Below are positions 19,315-30,449 of a stretch of 64,000 bases of DNA, one piece after another; position 1 is the stretch's first letter, and every line of letters begins with the position of its first letter. The position numbers were made by a program, and so were the translations under genes. The DNA is from Muricea muricata (lineage: Eukaryota > Cnidaria > Anthozoa > Malacalcyonacea > Plexauridae), in assembly GCA_963855995.1 (NCBI GenBank), contig OY979718.1, forward strand, positions 953,501 to 1,017,500, in the 5' to 3' direction. The notes beneath the pieces are model-generated. The model saw only the letters and a list, made by a program, of their open reading frames with translations, did not search any database and had not been told where the DNA came from.

Positions 19315-21647
19315 ATGGATGCAGAAACCGAAGGTGACGATGGCATTGAGGGTCTACAATTTCTTCTTCCGCCATTACCAAAACGACGCCGTTCGTCATG
19401 CTTTGATAACTGCATTATTTGTCAGTCAGACTCAAAGGAAAACTTAAGAAAGCAATGTTCTGTTAAAAATTTTATTTCAAAATTACAAATTCGTCTGATG
19501 ATGATGTTTATGAACGCCTTTCTCCAAATTTTGATGTTTTGTACAAAAAAGAAGTTCTATGGCACGCTTCGTGTTATGCAACATATACAAGTGAACAAAA
19601 TATTAAGCATGCGACAAAACATCAATCATCGATGGTGCAAAAAGCAGATATAAAGTGTTCTAAAGCAACCAGTGAGCTGTGTGCCAGAATCTCTCGATCT
19701 AAAGCTGTCCCGCATGACGGATCAAAATGCTTGTTTTGCAAGAATCGTACACACAAGAAAGAAAAAGCGATGCAAATGTTATCCACACTCACTGCATCCC
19801 GTACAATAATGCAATGTGCCGAGGCAAAAGGAGTTTTTGGGATGCCATCCCAAACCTAAGGATCAAGACGTTTAACACTACAACAAAGAAGGTCAGAATA
19901 CCCTCTTCAAATCAAAAGGCTGTTGTCATGACTGAAGACAGAAATCTTTTTGGACGGCTGTTAATTGTTGCTAAGGTTAGAGAAATCAATCTACGAGACG
20001 TTCTGAGCTATGAGCTCTCTGTAGTACCATACTCCCTAGCACATTCAGATGGCAAGAAATGTTCTACTCCAAATTTTGGAAAATTACGTCACTGTACAAC
20101 CACGACTTTCAGCTATTGCAGGGATCGCAACCGTCTATATTCTTGATGGGATGACACTGGTACAGATGAGGAGATTTGCAGGGGCAAAAACATTTGGCGA
20201 GATGGCAATCAAGTACTAAGAAGCGATTACAAGTTACCTTCGGTATGAAAACTGTCATCGAGTTGACATGGTTTTTGACCGGTACTAGCATATTTCCATC
20301 AAAGGAAACGAGTGGAAGCAACGTGGAGAAGCAAATGCATTAGAAGTGGAGATAAACGGAGAATCCACCCCGGTTCCAAAACAGTGGAATAAATACATTT
20401 CAAATGTAAAGAATAAAGTGGGCCTTTGTGCGTTTCTGGTGGAACGTTTCTGTGAGATTGGAAAACGTCAGCTTGAACCAGATAAGCAACTTCTCATTGG
20501 AGGGAGAACAAGGGACGGAGACCTTGCCCTATCGGTCAGGAATGGTCAAAGCCTTACCGTTTCAGTTTTAATATCGAATCACGACGAGGCAGACACGTGA
20601 CTTCTATTGCACGCAAAACATGCTTGCCAGGATAAGCAGAGGATTGTAGTACAGTTCCCTGACACGGATGTTCTGGTTTTTTGTGTGTCACACTATCGCG
20701 AAATTGGATGCCAGCAGCTGTGGTTTAAAACCGGAGTCAAAGATCGCCAACGCTTTATTCCACTACACGATGTATCCACAAATCTTGGTCCTGAAATCTG
20801 CTCTGCACTCCCTGTGCTTCATGCATGCTCTCACCGGATGCGATTCGACTAGTGCATTTTTGCGCATTAGAAAGAAGAAAGCATGGAAAGTCCAGACAAA
20901 AAGCAAGGCCTATCAGAATAGTCTCGCATGCGTGGGACAATCATTGAATATCGATGAAGATATAGTGGAAAAAACTGAAGCCTTTGTCCGTAGTTTGTAT
21001 GCAATATAAGCAAAAGGACCAAAAACAGTTGATGAAGCCCGTTATGTAATGTTTTGTCAAACATCAAAAAGCAGCATGGCACTTCCTTCAACGTCTGACA
21101 GTCTTCTGCAGCATACCAAAAGGGAAAATTACCAAGCCTACGTGTGGAAAAAAGCTCTGGTTGCAACACAACGATTGCCATCGCCTGATGGTCCACCCGA
21201 TCCGAACGTTGTATCCTAATAAAATTATTGTCTCCAATAAATTATTGGGATTGTTAGGGTTAGGGTTAGGGTTAATTTTATATGCATGAAATGACAATTC
21301 CAGTAACTATTGGAGTTATCAAACGTTGTAACCAGTAATTTTATTGGAATACAACGTTCGGATCGGTTGGATGGTCACGGCTGGAAGCTTGAAGATAATT
21401 CGCTCATTCCTCACCTTATGACAAAGCCACCAGCGTCATCAAGCATGTTAGAGCTTACCAACTGCAAGTGCTCTAAGTCGTCATGCACGCAAAATTGTTC
21501 CTGCGGCACCATGGATTAGCCTGCACTGAGGCGTGCAAGTGTATGGCGGATGAGAAATGCCGTAATCCCAACAAGATTCTTTGTGACAACTCAGAAAACG
21601 AAGACTCAGAAGATTCAGACATTATTAATGTGTTAAGACATTACTAG
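19315..21647 (+). pseudogene. Transposon protein with XPG/PIN-type nuclease motifs and CXC-like C-terminus, pseudogene
   Basis: Pieces in three frames form one protein: a basic PLPKRRRSSCFDNCIICQ start with CxxC pairs; LWHASCYATYTSEQ; SKCLFCKNRTHKKEKAM; STPVPKQWNKYI; then HDEADT (nt about 20583-20600), PDTDVLVF (about 20660-20683) and HALTGCDSTSAF (about 20825-20858). The last three match in order and spacing the acidic EAD, DxD and GCD motifs of XPG/FEN1-type nucleases. The C-terminus CKCSKSSCTQNCSC plus CTEACKCMADEKC resembles a tesmin/TSO1 CXC cluster. Lesions: frameshifts near 19480, 19840, 20100-20330, 20820 and 21517, in-frame TGA 20598-20600 and TAA 21007-21009, and a MITE insertion. 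Very similar uncharacterised proteins are multicopy in cnidarians. Confidence 0.72.
21194..21369. mobile_element. 176-bp MITE carrying TTAGGG repeats, inserted in the nuclease pseudogene
   Basis: The ends are inverted (CACCCGATCCGAACGTTGTA / CAACCGATCCGAACGTTGTA) and flanked by GATGGTC at 21187-21193 and 21370-21376. Removing the element plus one duplication restores the reading SPDG-HGWKLED across the site. The middle contains three TTAGGG units (about 21254-21274). A 7-8 bp duplication suggests a hAT-like origin. Confidence 0.82.
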
Positions 21648-21889
21648 TCTTACGCAAACATTGCTATGTTTTAATTATGTAACTCATCAACCATATGTTG
21701 AGTGTTAAAACAAAGCTAGTTCGCTATGTACACGAATTTGTAAACATGCAAATTCATATTTACCAAAATATAGATCAGCTAAATTGGCTAGTTTTAGTTT
21801 TAATTTTATGGCACATAATTAATGGTAATTTCTTCCCTGCAATGATAACAAAGCTATTTTCGACAGATTGTATTTGCCTTCTTTCATAA

Positions 21890-22082
21890 GCAATTTGAAA
21901 TGATTTATTCGGGTGTGAGCCACCTTAAGTCAAAACTGGTACCATGTTTCGACTCTACAACGTATCTAGCGTAAATCAGCTGCATTCAATCTACCAGAAT
22001 TCGTTTTCAAAACATTGCTGTGGAATGGGTTGAAAGAAAACCATATACGAAAACATACCTTTCTCTCCTCAGCTCCCGGACT
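21890..22082 (-). repeat. Inverted copy of the about 180-bp subterminal repeat (right end)
   Basis: It reads GGTGTGAGCCACCTTAAGTC on the plus strand, the complement of the left units, and ends near CATACCTTTCTCTCC. Confidence 0.8.
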
Positions 22083-22756
22083 ATATGGCCCATCTTTTCA
22101 ACATGGCTTCTGTTTTTGAGTCACTTAAAATGCTATAATTATGAATTTCTTAAGCCCGTTTGAGAAAACAAGAACTATTCTACGCATTCAGCTGTGACTA
22201 AAAATATTTATTGAAAGCTTCTAGTTATCAGACCTTGAAGCCTTTGACAGGTATGGAAAATTTAGTCTGATAGCAGCCCAGCGAACCATACTCGTGTGAA
22301 CAGCCCCTAAGAGACCACTGCCTTTTAATTCATAAACCCTAATTCCCTCCAAAAATTAGGTAAAATTGTAACTTTCCCCGATGGCAAAAATAGTATTCAA
22401 AATGATTTCTTGCCAGTCATTGCCTTTTCTTAATTCCTTGAACTTTGTCAGTTTCCGAAGTAAATTCTGTACTCTCTCTGAAGGATTGTGTGGAATGTCG
22501 AGTGTTGCAAGTTCGAGAAATTTATTTAGGTGTGCAGGTGAAATTACAACACATCTACCACAAGGATTTTTCTCACTTAAAAGATGAAATATTTCTATCT
22601 TATTTTGTCCAGTTCACTTCCATCTCTGTATCTATGAGGTGGAGAGAGTGATCTATGAGGTGGGGGGAGTGGTCAGTGGGACACTATAGAGCGATAAGTT
22701 TAGCAAGACTTGTACAGTTAATTAGATGCCAAATTGCAAGACTTCTAAATGGGGCA
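22083..22756. other. Intergenic, no gene seen
   Basis: Only short frames are present. There is a small local duplication of CTATGAGGTGG-like sequence near 22630-22665. Nothing else is recognisable. Confidence 0.4.
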
Positions 22757-23921
22757 AGAGATCTTATAGGAAGTCGAAATTTGCAAAATTAATAATTGTT
22801 GTCTTCTTTACTTTCCGTGGGCCGTTTCCTTCTTGATCGTGCTTGATACGCCATTACGTTCAGTGTCCTTGATATAGGAGTCATTTATTTATGGCCTTGG
22901 GTTTAATTCCCAAACACTGAATGGCAGTTTTTAGTTCTTTCAAGTAACGAGATAACATTGCCACAAGATAGCAATACGTTATCCCTTTGCCTAAACAACG
23001 ACAGACAAACAGCTAGTATATTCTATAAGCCTTCACTCAGAACTCAGCGATTCAGTTTGAATCAACGAGAGAGCTTGACGTTCACAGCTTGCACATAACT
23101 GTCCATTTTATATGTCACAATTAAAGTAAGTACATCGCCGTTATCTTACAATCCCGAATTAAAGTTACCAGTACCGCCAGTACAGTCAAAAGCACCCGTT
23201 CATATTTTACACAAACTGAATCTCATATCGGTTACAGCGTGACATACTGACTCGATAAAGCATAACGCAGTGCTTTTTTGCTGCAATGTTATTCCATTAC
23301 AAGTTGTCTTAAGCTCCTTTAAGTAATGAGAGATGACATTGCAACAAGATGGCACTCCGTTACACTGTGCCTAGTCAATATGTCATGCTGTAACCGATTT
23401 GGAATTCAGCTTGTGCAAAACATGAAAAAATTAAAATGGGTGCTTATAACTGTACAAACGGCATGCACTGGTAACTGTAAGACAACTGCGATGCACTTAG
23501 TTTACTTGTGACATAAAATCATGCATAGTTATATGCAAGCTCTGAACGTCAAGCTTTCTCGTTGATACAAACTGAATCGCTAAGTTCTGAGTTAAGGCTT
23601 ATGGAATATACTATGCGTTTGTCTGTCGTTGTTTTTGTATGTTGACAAATTGGTTACAGGCGTGCATATTTCAAAGTGAGAACGCAGGGCCATCTTGTTG
23701 CAATGTTATCTCATCACTTGAAAGAGCTAAAGACTGCCATTCAGTGTTTGGGAATTAAACCCAAGGCCATAAAAAAATGACTCCTATATCAAGGACACTG
23801 AACGTAATGGCATATCAAGCTCGATCAAGAAGGAAACGGTCCAGGGAAAGTCGAAACAGACAAAAGTTATCATTTTGCAAACTTCGACTTTTCTTCTTGC
23901 AGACTTCGCCATAAAAGATCG
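22757..23921. repeat. Near-continuous palindrome of about 1.16 kb (foldback element)
   Basis: The sequence reads back on itself around about 23310. Examples: TCCTTGATATAGGAGTCATT (22869) against its complement near 23790; AATGGCAGTTTTTAGTTCTT (22920) near 23725; the GTTACAGC/GCTGTAAC pair around 23230 and 23390. Each arm is over 500 bp with scattered mismatches. No ORF. It could be a foldback transposon or the product of an inverted duplication. Confidence 0.82.
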
Positions 23922-24105
23922 TTAAACATAGCTAAAGAACTTAAAACGTGACTACACAGCTTTGATTTAGTTAGCGTTCTCGCCTTTTACTCATTCCTGA
24001 ACGAAAACGCTTGTTTTAAAGGCTTTAAAGTGTTTGCGCTTCTTTGCGCATTCGTGTTTGTACCGTAAGCTTTGGGAAGAACTCTGCCATATATATTTTG
24101 ACACA

Positions 24106-24137
24106 GTGTAGTGGTTTATTCAGCTAAACCACTACAC
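24106..24137. repeat. Short hairpin
   Basis: GTGTAGTGGTTT pairs with AAACCACTACAC across an 8-nt loop; GTGTAGTGGTTT occurs a third time at about 24151. Confidence 0.6.
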
Positions 24138-24164
24138 TTTGGTTTTACAGTGTAGTGGTTTAGT

Positions 24165-24257
24165 GGTGCTTTGAAGTCTTCGCGTCGTTATTTCTTAACG
24201 AAGACAACTTGTCTTCTTGAACGAAGGGAAATGACGGCGAGAAGTCTTCAATGCACC
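24165..24257. repeat. 93-bp imperfect palindrome
   Basis: GGTGCTTTGAAGTCTTCGCG and its complement at the right end (CGAGAAGTCTTCAATGCACC) enclose GAAGACAACTTGTCTTC. It looks like a very small foldback element. Confidence 0.65.
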
Positions 24258-24836
24258 AACCCTACAGGCCTGTCCGCAACAGCCAGGTTAAGGAAATTTG
24301 CTTAAATATTAGTTAAAACACTAGGTACATAACGTTTGCCTCCTTGGCCTCGCGGTACTGCCTAGTATTTTCCTGTACTCCACGCCCAGCTTTGACTTCA
24401 GTTTTGGGTGGATCGGAGACCGATAAGTGCAACCTCAGTTGAACTTGAACGGTTCCCGATCCGCCGAAAAACAAAGTCAAACGATGCGTGCAATTCGGAA
24501 GATAGTTACCTTTTCCCCTCCACCACAGAGGGAAAGATATTTGCCAATGAAATCACGAACGAGTCTTTCCTTGCTCATCAGCATGCAAATAAAAAAAATT
24601 GTAAAAATGCCCCCCTTGCAGGCGTTTTTTGGGTGAATTAACTAATTAAACTACAAGTAAAGAAGTAGAAGAAAGACCTGAGTTAGAAATAATGGCAAAA
24701 ACACCTTATTCGGACAATAAACACATATTTTCATCTTCGTACATAGATGACAAAACATTATACATACGGGTATTTTTCTGGCATACAATGGTCATGTGAC
24801 GCCATTTGCTGCTAGTTCCTCTCACACGAAGCTTCG

Positions 24837-25125
24837 TTGAAAATCTCTCCTCTTGCACCGAATGTTCAGACACCAAAAGTCTTCAAAGTTCCACAGAATT
24901 GGCGCAGGATTACACAGAAATGGCCACGAAGACATAAAGAAGACATCTGGGGTAAACTCGAGCTAAAATGTCGAAGAAGTGGGGGAAAAATTGAGAACGA
25001 ACATATGGTGTCGTCGAAAAAATTTAAAATCAAGATGGCGTCAGTCTTCTTCTACGATCTAAAGACGCAACGAAAATCGCTGCAGTGTAGCTGGACATCA
25101 ACGATATTGGATATTTATTACACAT
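24837..25125 (+). ncRNA. Candidate exon a of an unassigned spliced transcript
   Basis: An open stretch ends at a good donor (CACAT|GTAAGTATT). It contains AAGATGGCG at about 25034, a favourable start context, but joined to the next candidate exon the frame closes after about 33 codons, so any product would be tiny. I do not recognise it. Transcription is inferred only from splice-like signals here and in the next six segments. Confidence 0.3.
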
Positions 25126-25268
25126 GTAAGTATTCTCTAACTACTCTACGTATGTGTTGGTTGTTTCACGAAAATTCTGTTTGCTTACTAGCTCGAAATT
25201 TCGCTTTCTAAATTTAAGATAAATGTACTGATACACATATGACTGAGTCTCTATTTTTCTCTCTCTAG

Positions 25269-25333
25269 ATGCACCGTAAAGACAACCGATCAAAGTGATT
25301 AAAAACAGAATAATCGAATAAAAAAATATCGAG
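25269..25333 (+). ncRNA. Candidate exon b
   Basis: A strong acceptor (TATTTTTCTCTCTCTAG) and donor (CGAG|GTAAAAC) bound 65 bp with stops in all useful frames. Confidence 0.35.
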
Positions 25334-25489
25334 GTAAAACAATTTTTATCTAAAGTTTAAGTCACTCAGCTCTACAACTGTCTGATTCGAGCTAGACATT
25401 AATTTTGTTTGAGAAAATAAGTATTTGGGTCTTTTTGAAATGTTTTTAACTTTTCATTTCTAATGGGCATGTTTCAATTTACATTTCAG

Positions 25490-25538
25490 ATATTCCAATG
25501 ATAAGACAACCACTTGACGAATGCAATGCGATGCAGTG
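25490..25538 (+). ncRNA. Candidate exon c
   Basis: Acceptor TTTACATTTCAG and donor CAGTG|GTAAGA bound 49 bp. Confidence 0.3.
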
Positions 25539-26494
25539 GTAAGAAAACCAAATAGTATACAATATATTTACTATACTTGTTAATCTCATATGCAGGCCAA
25601 AATTACTAAAATATGATTGCCTAATGAGGAGGGCATCTTTTCTTAAGTCGGGGCAAAATTACTTGACCCTGATTAAGCTACACGTTTCATCTTCTCAATT
25701 TAAACAAAATATTAAAAGAATACACAAAAGCATTCTTCAATAAAAAAATGCAGTGTTTAAACTAACCTTGCAGTGGTTCGTGATAAAAATATGTTTTATT
25801 TTTTACTGATATACAAGTACATGACTGCCATTTGATCTAAACTCGCATTTGCAGTGAATTATGTTTTAATAAATTTTATCCTGCATATTACCTGTACAAA
25901 TGACTTCTGTACGTTAAACTCTTTTCTTAACTTTATTTCGTCTCTCTTAAATCCTCCCTCACTAGTAAGACCACACCCACTCAACTGGGAGATCAATAGA
26001 CAATTATTATCATCGTATATCAAATGCTGTATCGAGGGTTTTTATATTATTATTTCCAAATTTTATCAGGACTTACTTTTGTTCATTCTTTCTGTTTCTT
26101 CAAAACCGCTTTTGTTCACTGATACACTGCAATCTATACAAGAAACGGGTAATTCAGATTTCCAGTTCAAATTCAATGCTAAATTAATGAGTCCTTGTAT
26201 AAACTTGAAACTGGCTTTAATTTGAACTGTAAGTCTGAATTTCTCGACCTTCACCATTCACGCCTTGACTTAATTTCTTTCACTCTAATTCAATCTTTAT
26301 CCTCTCTACATCCTACACCCCTCCCCGTACCCCTCCAAAACTTAAGTTATTTATTTGTCGTAATGATGATTATCCATTCACTTGGGCAATAACACTTTCA
26401 TGATAACTACAGTGAAACACTAGTCCTAAAAGCCTTGTTGAGTTACTTACCGATATTTTACAATTACAACCCGACCATGTCAACATTTGCAACC
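25539..26494. other. AT-rich stretch, no gene seen
   Basis: The only frames are short and without recognisable motifs. An inverted pair CAGTGAAACAC (about 26410) and GTGTTTCACTG (about 26700) brackets the following SINE-like sequence. Confidence 0.35.
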
Positions 26495-26640
26495 TGTGTA
26501 CCCAGAGTAAACCTACGACAGTCGGCAGAGCGTTGACTAACATAAATGTAATCACATAAGTGTCACATATCTGAAGTGGGGATTGAACTCACGATCTCAG
26601 AGGTGGCAGGGGCTTGCTCTGACGATTGCACCACTTAAGG
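26495..26640 (-). mobile_element. tRNA-derived SINE
   Basis: On the minus strand a tRNA-like head shows an A-box-like TGGTGCAATCGTCAGAGC (26616-26633) and a B-box-like GAGTTCAATCCC (26578-26590) at tRNA spacing. A body follows with AACGCTCTGCCGA and GGTTTACTCTGGGTACAC. The body motif recurs at 34085-34165 and 37665-37860, in the same orientation. The head is a degenerate tRNA, not a functional tRNA gene. Confidence 0.6.
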
Positions 26641-26825
26641 AGTACTGTGTAGGATCAAACAATCCAACACGAGAAATCTAAATTCTATCGCGTTGTCATG
26701 TGTTTCACTGTAATTATTTCATAACATAATTACGTAATAGTTTCCTGGTCAGCGTCAATTAAGATGTTGTCCGCACGCGTGAATGACGCTATTCTGAAAA
26801 GAAAACCATTCAGTATTTTATTAGT

Positions 26826-27063
26826 CAACCTCGTTCCCAGGGCCTCTTTGTGGAAAAGCATGTGATGGACAGCCCAGCCAAGTCTAGTCGTCACATGACC
26901 AAATTTTCCAATATATTTGCAAAATTTATTGCAGAACATAAGTGCTCGATAATTTGGCAGGAAAATTTTCCAACTATTTTAGAAAATTTGGTCAGGTGAC
27001 AACCAGCTTTCGTCAGGCCCTTCTACTTCAGGTCTTACCATTGAGGCCCTCGGGACGAGGTTG
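26826..27063. mobile_element. MULE-like MITE
   Basis: 238 bp with tips CAACCTCGTTCCCAGGGCCT and complement CAACCTCGTCCCGAGGGCCT, flanked by TTTATTAGT (26817-26825) and TTTATTACT (27064-27072), a 9-bp duplication with one mismatch. A 9-bp duplication is typical of Mutator-like elements. Related elements are at 29323-30276 and 54355-54686. Confidence 0.8.
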
Positions 27064-27072
27064 TTTATTACT

Positions 27073-27618
27073 TTCTTCACGTAATAAAAATTGTAACCTA
27101 AATTGCGGTCATTTTTGGCCGTTTGTTTTAGTCCTCTCATGTGCACGGTCAAATACTTATCAAACTCATGTTTAAATAAGTAAATTTAACCTCCCCACGA
27201 GAGAACAACCAGAATTCAACCAGAAGTATTTCTTCAAAAATTTCATTCAGGGTTTCTTTCAAAAAAAAATCAAACGTGCACGTTAGCGGACTTGAAAATG
27301 ACAGCCAAAAATTCCTCCAAATTCCTCTATTTTGTGTTGCGTTTTTTCTTGAGCTAGAGTCCCATTCCATATATACAGTTTACTGCTTATGCGAACACGA
27401 TTTCCATCTGGTGCATCTCTCGTTACCGGAATAGGGTCGTGTCGAGATTTTGCGCATGGATCTCAATTTATCCTGGAGCTTTGCCCGTTTACAACCCTGT
27501 GTTATATGACACGCCTATCATAATTACTTATAGCCCTCTCTAATACTTGTTAACCTAGTTTTCTTCGCTTATCTTGTAATTAGTTTTCTAAATATCGTAA
27601 TCATTTATTTTTTCACAG
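27073..27618. other. Intergenic, no gene seen
   Basis: AT-rich; nothing recognised beyond short frames. Confidence 0.35.
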
Positions 27619-27725
27619 GATGTCAAGTGAAAGAGTAAATATACACTAACCAAAAACTAGAACAAGATGCTCCCATCGGCACTCGTTTACATCGCAAGAC
27701 GACATGAGCAAAATACTTTGCAAAG
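27619..27725 (+). ncRNA. Candidate exon d
   Basis: Acceptor TTATTTTTTCACAG and donor CAAAG|GTACGA bound 107 bp; stops in the frames, no conserved protein. Confidence 0.3.
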
Positions 27726-27875
27726 GTACGATTTGCCGAAGTCATTTATAATTAAATTTCCGTTTAGTTTCCAATATTCTAAAACACTGATTGCGAATTT
27801 ATATATTGCGATTTTTTCCTTATTCTGTGATGGTTGACGGGATACGAGTCGGTTTTTTACCTACTGGAGAGACAG

Positions 27876-27958
27876 AAATAATGCCAACCAGATGAAACCA
27901 TTAACAGCATGATGAAGGAGATCAAACGAAGCCATGACGATCCAAAGATAAAGTGAAA
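27876..27958 (+). ncRNA. Candidate exon e
   Basis: Acceptor GAGAGACAG (weak pyrimidine tract) and donor GTGAAA|GTAAGTTT bound 83 bp. Confidence 0.25.
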
Positions 27959-28194
27959 GTAAGTTTATTTCGACGCTTCATTAGTTCAACTTTCAATTCT
28001 CTGCTTCGTGAACTTGTGCCAATATTAATTTGCTCAAGCTAACGTTGCCAGTGTGGATACACAAAATATAGGAGCACAAAAAGACATTGGATCTTTTACT
28101 ACCTGAAACGAGATAAACAGAATTAGACGTTTCTAGCGAATGTCCTAGGAGGCTACGGAAATGAATAGTCACAACACATTTTATAGCAATTAAA

Positions 28195-28450
28195 TGGGCT
28201 GTCTGCCATCTTGGAATAATTTTTAATCTCAGCGTTAATTTTGGTCCCTTTACAAGCTGAGTTAGCCAAGTAAAACCACACCCAAACAACAATACACAGT
28301 TGCTTAAACGTTGCTAATGAATATGATGTTGAAAATCTAATTTCGCGTCACCCTGCTTGTCACGTACAAATCATATGTCTAATATAACATATCTCATATC
28401 CAAAATAATCCAAGACGACGGATAGCTAATTTAGGTAATATTTTCCTGCT
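28195..28450. repeat. Degenerate relative of the TTAA MITE
   Basis: Blocks such as GCCATCTTGGAATAATTTTT and, further on, TAATCCAAGACGACGGATAG correspond in order to the interior of the 17084 and 47982 copies, but the tips are lost. Confidence 0.45.
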
Positions 28451-28674
28451 CTACAATCTATATACTCGAATATATGCTTAGATAACAGTTGTTAATAGTA
28501 TACACATCAATATACAGGGTGTTTGATATCTATTTGCGCATATAGAACTTGCAATTACCCTAATTTGGTATTTTCAGCAAAATATTTCGAGAAGAGACAC
28601 TCAAATTTAATGCCTTGAGTATTATTGTACAGTACGCCAACGTCTATTATAGTCGTACATACATTCTGCAATTG

Positions 28675-28915
28675 TTGATGTTTTCGCTGTCATCTAATCA
28701 AAATATTTTTGCTTTTCAAAAAGGATGCAAAGGCAATGACAAAGAATCCAACATCAAATAACCATCAAATAACAAGCCAAAGCAAACATGAAAGGTTTAG
28801 AAGTGTAAGTTGATAGCATAAATATTGTCGTCGAAACGATATTAAGTGATTTCATCGCAAACCGCAGGAGATATTTCATTTCTTAGAAATACCTGTTTAT
28901 TGACACTAATAGAAA
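28675..28915 (+). repeat. Segmental duplication of the exon-f cassette
   Basis: Matches 31035-31275 (GCTGTCATCTAATCAAAATA through CCTGTTTATTGACACTAATA), offset by about 2.36 kb; see the candidate exons f and f'. Confidence 0.7.
28724..28804 (+). ncRNA. Candidate exon f (first copy of a duplicated cassette)
   Basis: GCTTTTCAAAAAG precedes and GTAAGT follows; the segment and its flanks are repeated at 31087-31156 with both splice signals kept. Confidence 0.3.
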
Positions 28916-28916
28916 A

Positions 28917-29032
28917 GATGGCGGATGAACACTTTACCAAAATGTATTGCGGTCGGAAATAGTTTAAAAAAGCAAATTGACGGTTGCAGAATGGCAAGCA
29001 TAAGAGAAGAAGTTATTTTCTTTGTTTTGCTA
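28917..29032 (+). repeat. Dispersed repeat, copy 1
   Basis: GATGGCGGATGAACACTTTACCAAAATG and the following 85 bp resemble 60488-60610 (GATGGAGGATGCACACC, then AAAGCAAAATGACG and TTATTTCTTGTTTTG). The family is unknown. Confidence 0.45.
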
Positions 29033-29322
29033 AAGTTTTATGTCCTTGGTGGTTTTTCATGGCCCGAAATGCAATTTGGTAAAATGTAGATACTGTCATC
29101 TTTTTCGTTATAGTTATGTGTACACATGGCGTAAAAGTGCGAAAAAATTGACGTTCAAGTGCGTGTTCGGAGTTCCGTTTTTGTTATATTTGTTGGCGCG
29201 GCTAATAGCGTTTTGCCAGGAAAGTGGGGAGATTTCATGTTAATCTCCTTGTTTTCAAAAGTAATGCTCTTGTTTATTAACTTAGAATATGGTTTTCCAT
29301 AGTCTTTTTGAAAAGGGGAAAT

Positions 29323-30276
29323 CAACCTCGTTCCCAGAGCCTTTTCTGAAATTGAGGGAGGGAAAAGGCCCTGGCACTGGCTGGTTTCTTCTGCAATTTC
29401 ATTGGTCTATCACCTCACAAAGTGTTCGTAATCCAGCGGCTTTGTGAGTTAAAAAATCACGTAATCTAGCGGCTTCGTAATTGTGAGGCGTTAAATGATG
29501 GAAATTTTACTGGTACAACAGAACCCCATTGTATCTCAAACTGTCAAGGCAAATACAAAAAAGTTCGAAATAGCGGGAGTTCGAGATAACCGATCAGTGT
29601 CGAATTACAAAGAAATAACAGATAGTACGCGATTAATACAATGTTTATTTGTGAAAACATATCTTGACAATAATATAAGTGTTTGGTTCCTAAATTGAAA
29701 TACGTGATAAATTGATATCCTTGCATACTTCGTTTCACAGGAAGAAAACATTTCGTTGACGTATTACAAGAGCAGCTTTTGAGCACATAATTAACAAATG
29801 TAGCGCTGTAATAATAGAAAAAAATATTAATGCTGTCATATTATATACAATTTCCTGGAGTATTCTGACATTTTCTGCCCTTTATCAATCAATATTTACA
29901 CCACAATTCAAGATAACCGGGTACAATTTAATGACGGGAATCTAAAATTTGTTCGAGATAGCGGGGAGTTCGAGATAAGCGAGTTCGAGATAACCGAGTA
30001 AAAATACTATAAATAGTATTGGTAAATCCATGGTAAATTGGTTGAGGTTCGAGATAGCGGGGAGTTCGAGATAAGCGAGTTCGAGATAACGGGGTTCTAC
30101 TGTATTTTTTTCTCCAAAAAATACTAGTAAAATTTCCAACATTTAACGCCTCACAAAGCCGCTGGATTACCTGATTTTTTCTAACAATTCGATGTGTCAG
30201 TCATTTTGGAAAAATATTTCGCATGTGTAGTTTCGCGCTAATTTATTCCAAAACCACGATCCTGGGAATGTGTTTG
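29323..30276. mobile_element. MULE-like MITE with perfect 9-bp target duplication
   Basis: The left tip is CAACCTCGTTCCCAGAGCC and the right tip is degenerate (CCTGGGAATGTGTTTG). Inner arms AATCCAGCGGCTTTGTGAG and complement (about 29431 and 30148) are inverted. AGGGGAAAT occurs exactly at 29314-29322 and 30277-30285. The centre is split by a pogo-like element at 29516-30102. Confidence 0.85.
29516..30102. mobile_element. pogo/Tigger-like MITE nested in the MULE-like MITE
   Basis: The ends are CAACAGAACCCCATTGTATC at the left and, complemented, CAGTAGAACCCCGTTATCTC at the right, with TA at both borders (29514-29515, 30103-30104). Subterminal TTCGAGATAGCGGGGAGTTC units are repeated at about 29945 and 30050. 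CAGTAGAACCCCG-type tips with TA duplication are typical of Tigger/pogo elements of the Tc1/mariner group. Confidence 0.82.
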
Positions 30277-30449
30277 AGGGGAAATAGCTTGACAATGGTA
30301 TTAAAACTGTTTACAATGGTATGGCTTCTACCTGGTTTTATCATTCCAGTGTTTATAGAGTTCATTGGGTAGTACACATTGACACGAAGCCTTTTTTCTT
30401 GGGTAACCCCCCCCCCCCTTAAATAATTATTCGTAATTATTGATAATTT

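Larger units (their letters stand above)
17894..22082 (+). mobile_element. Decayed DNA transposon with XPG-like nuclease product
   Basis: About 4.2 kb, bounded by the inverted subterminal repeats and carrying one broken ORF plus a nested 176-bp MITE. The exact tips and target duplication could not be fixed. The product type (XPG-like nuclease, cysteine-rich ends) recalls Academ elements, as known to me; the assignment is tentative. Confidence 0.6.

Noticed and set aside
21252..21275. Telomere or chromosome end
   Set aside because: Only three TTAGGG units, inside a MITE with unique sequence on both sides.
26572..26634. tRNA gene on the minus strand
   Set aside because: A and B boxes are present but no acceptor stem or anticodon arm pairs properly; it is the head of a SINE.
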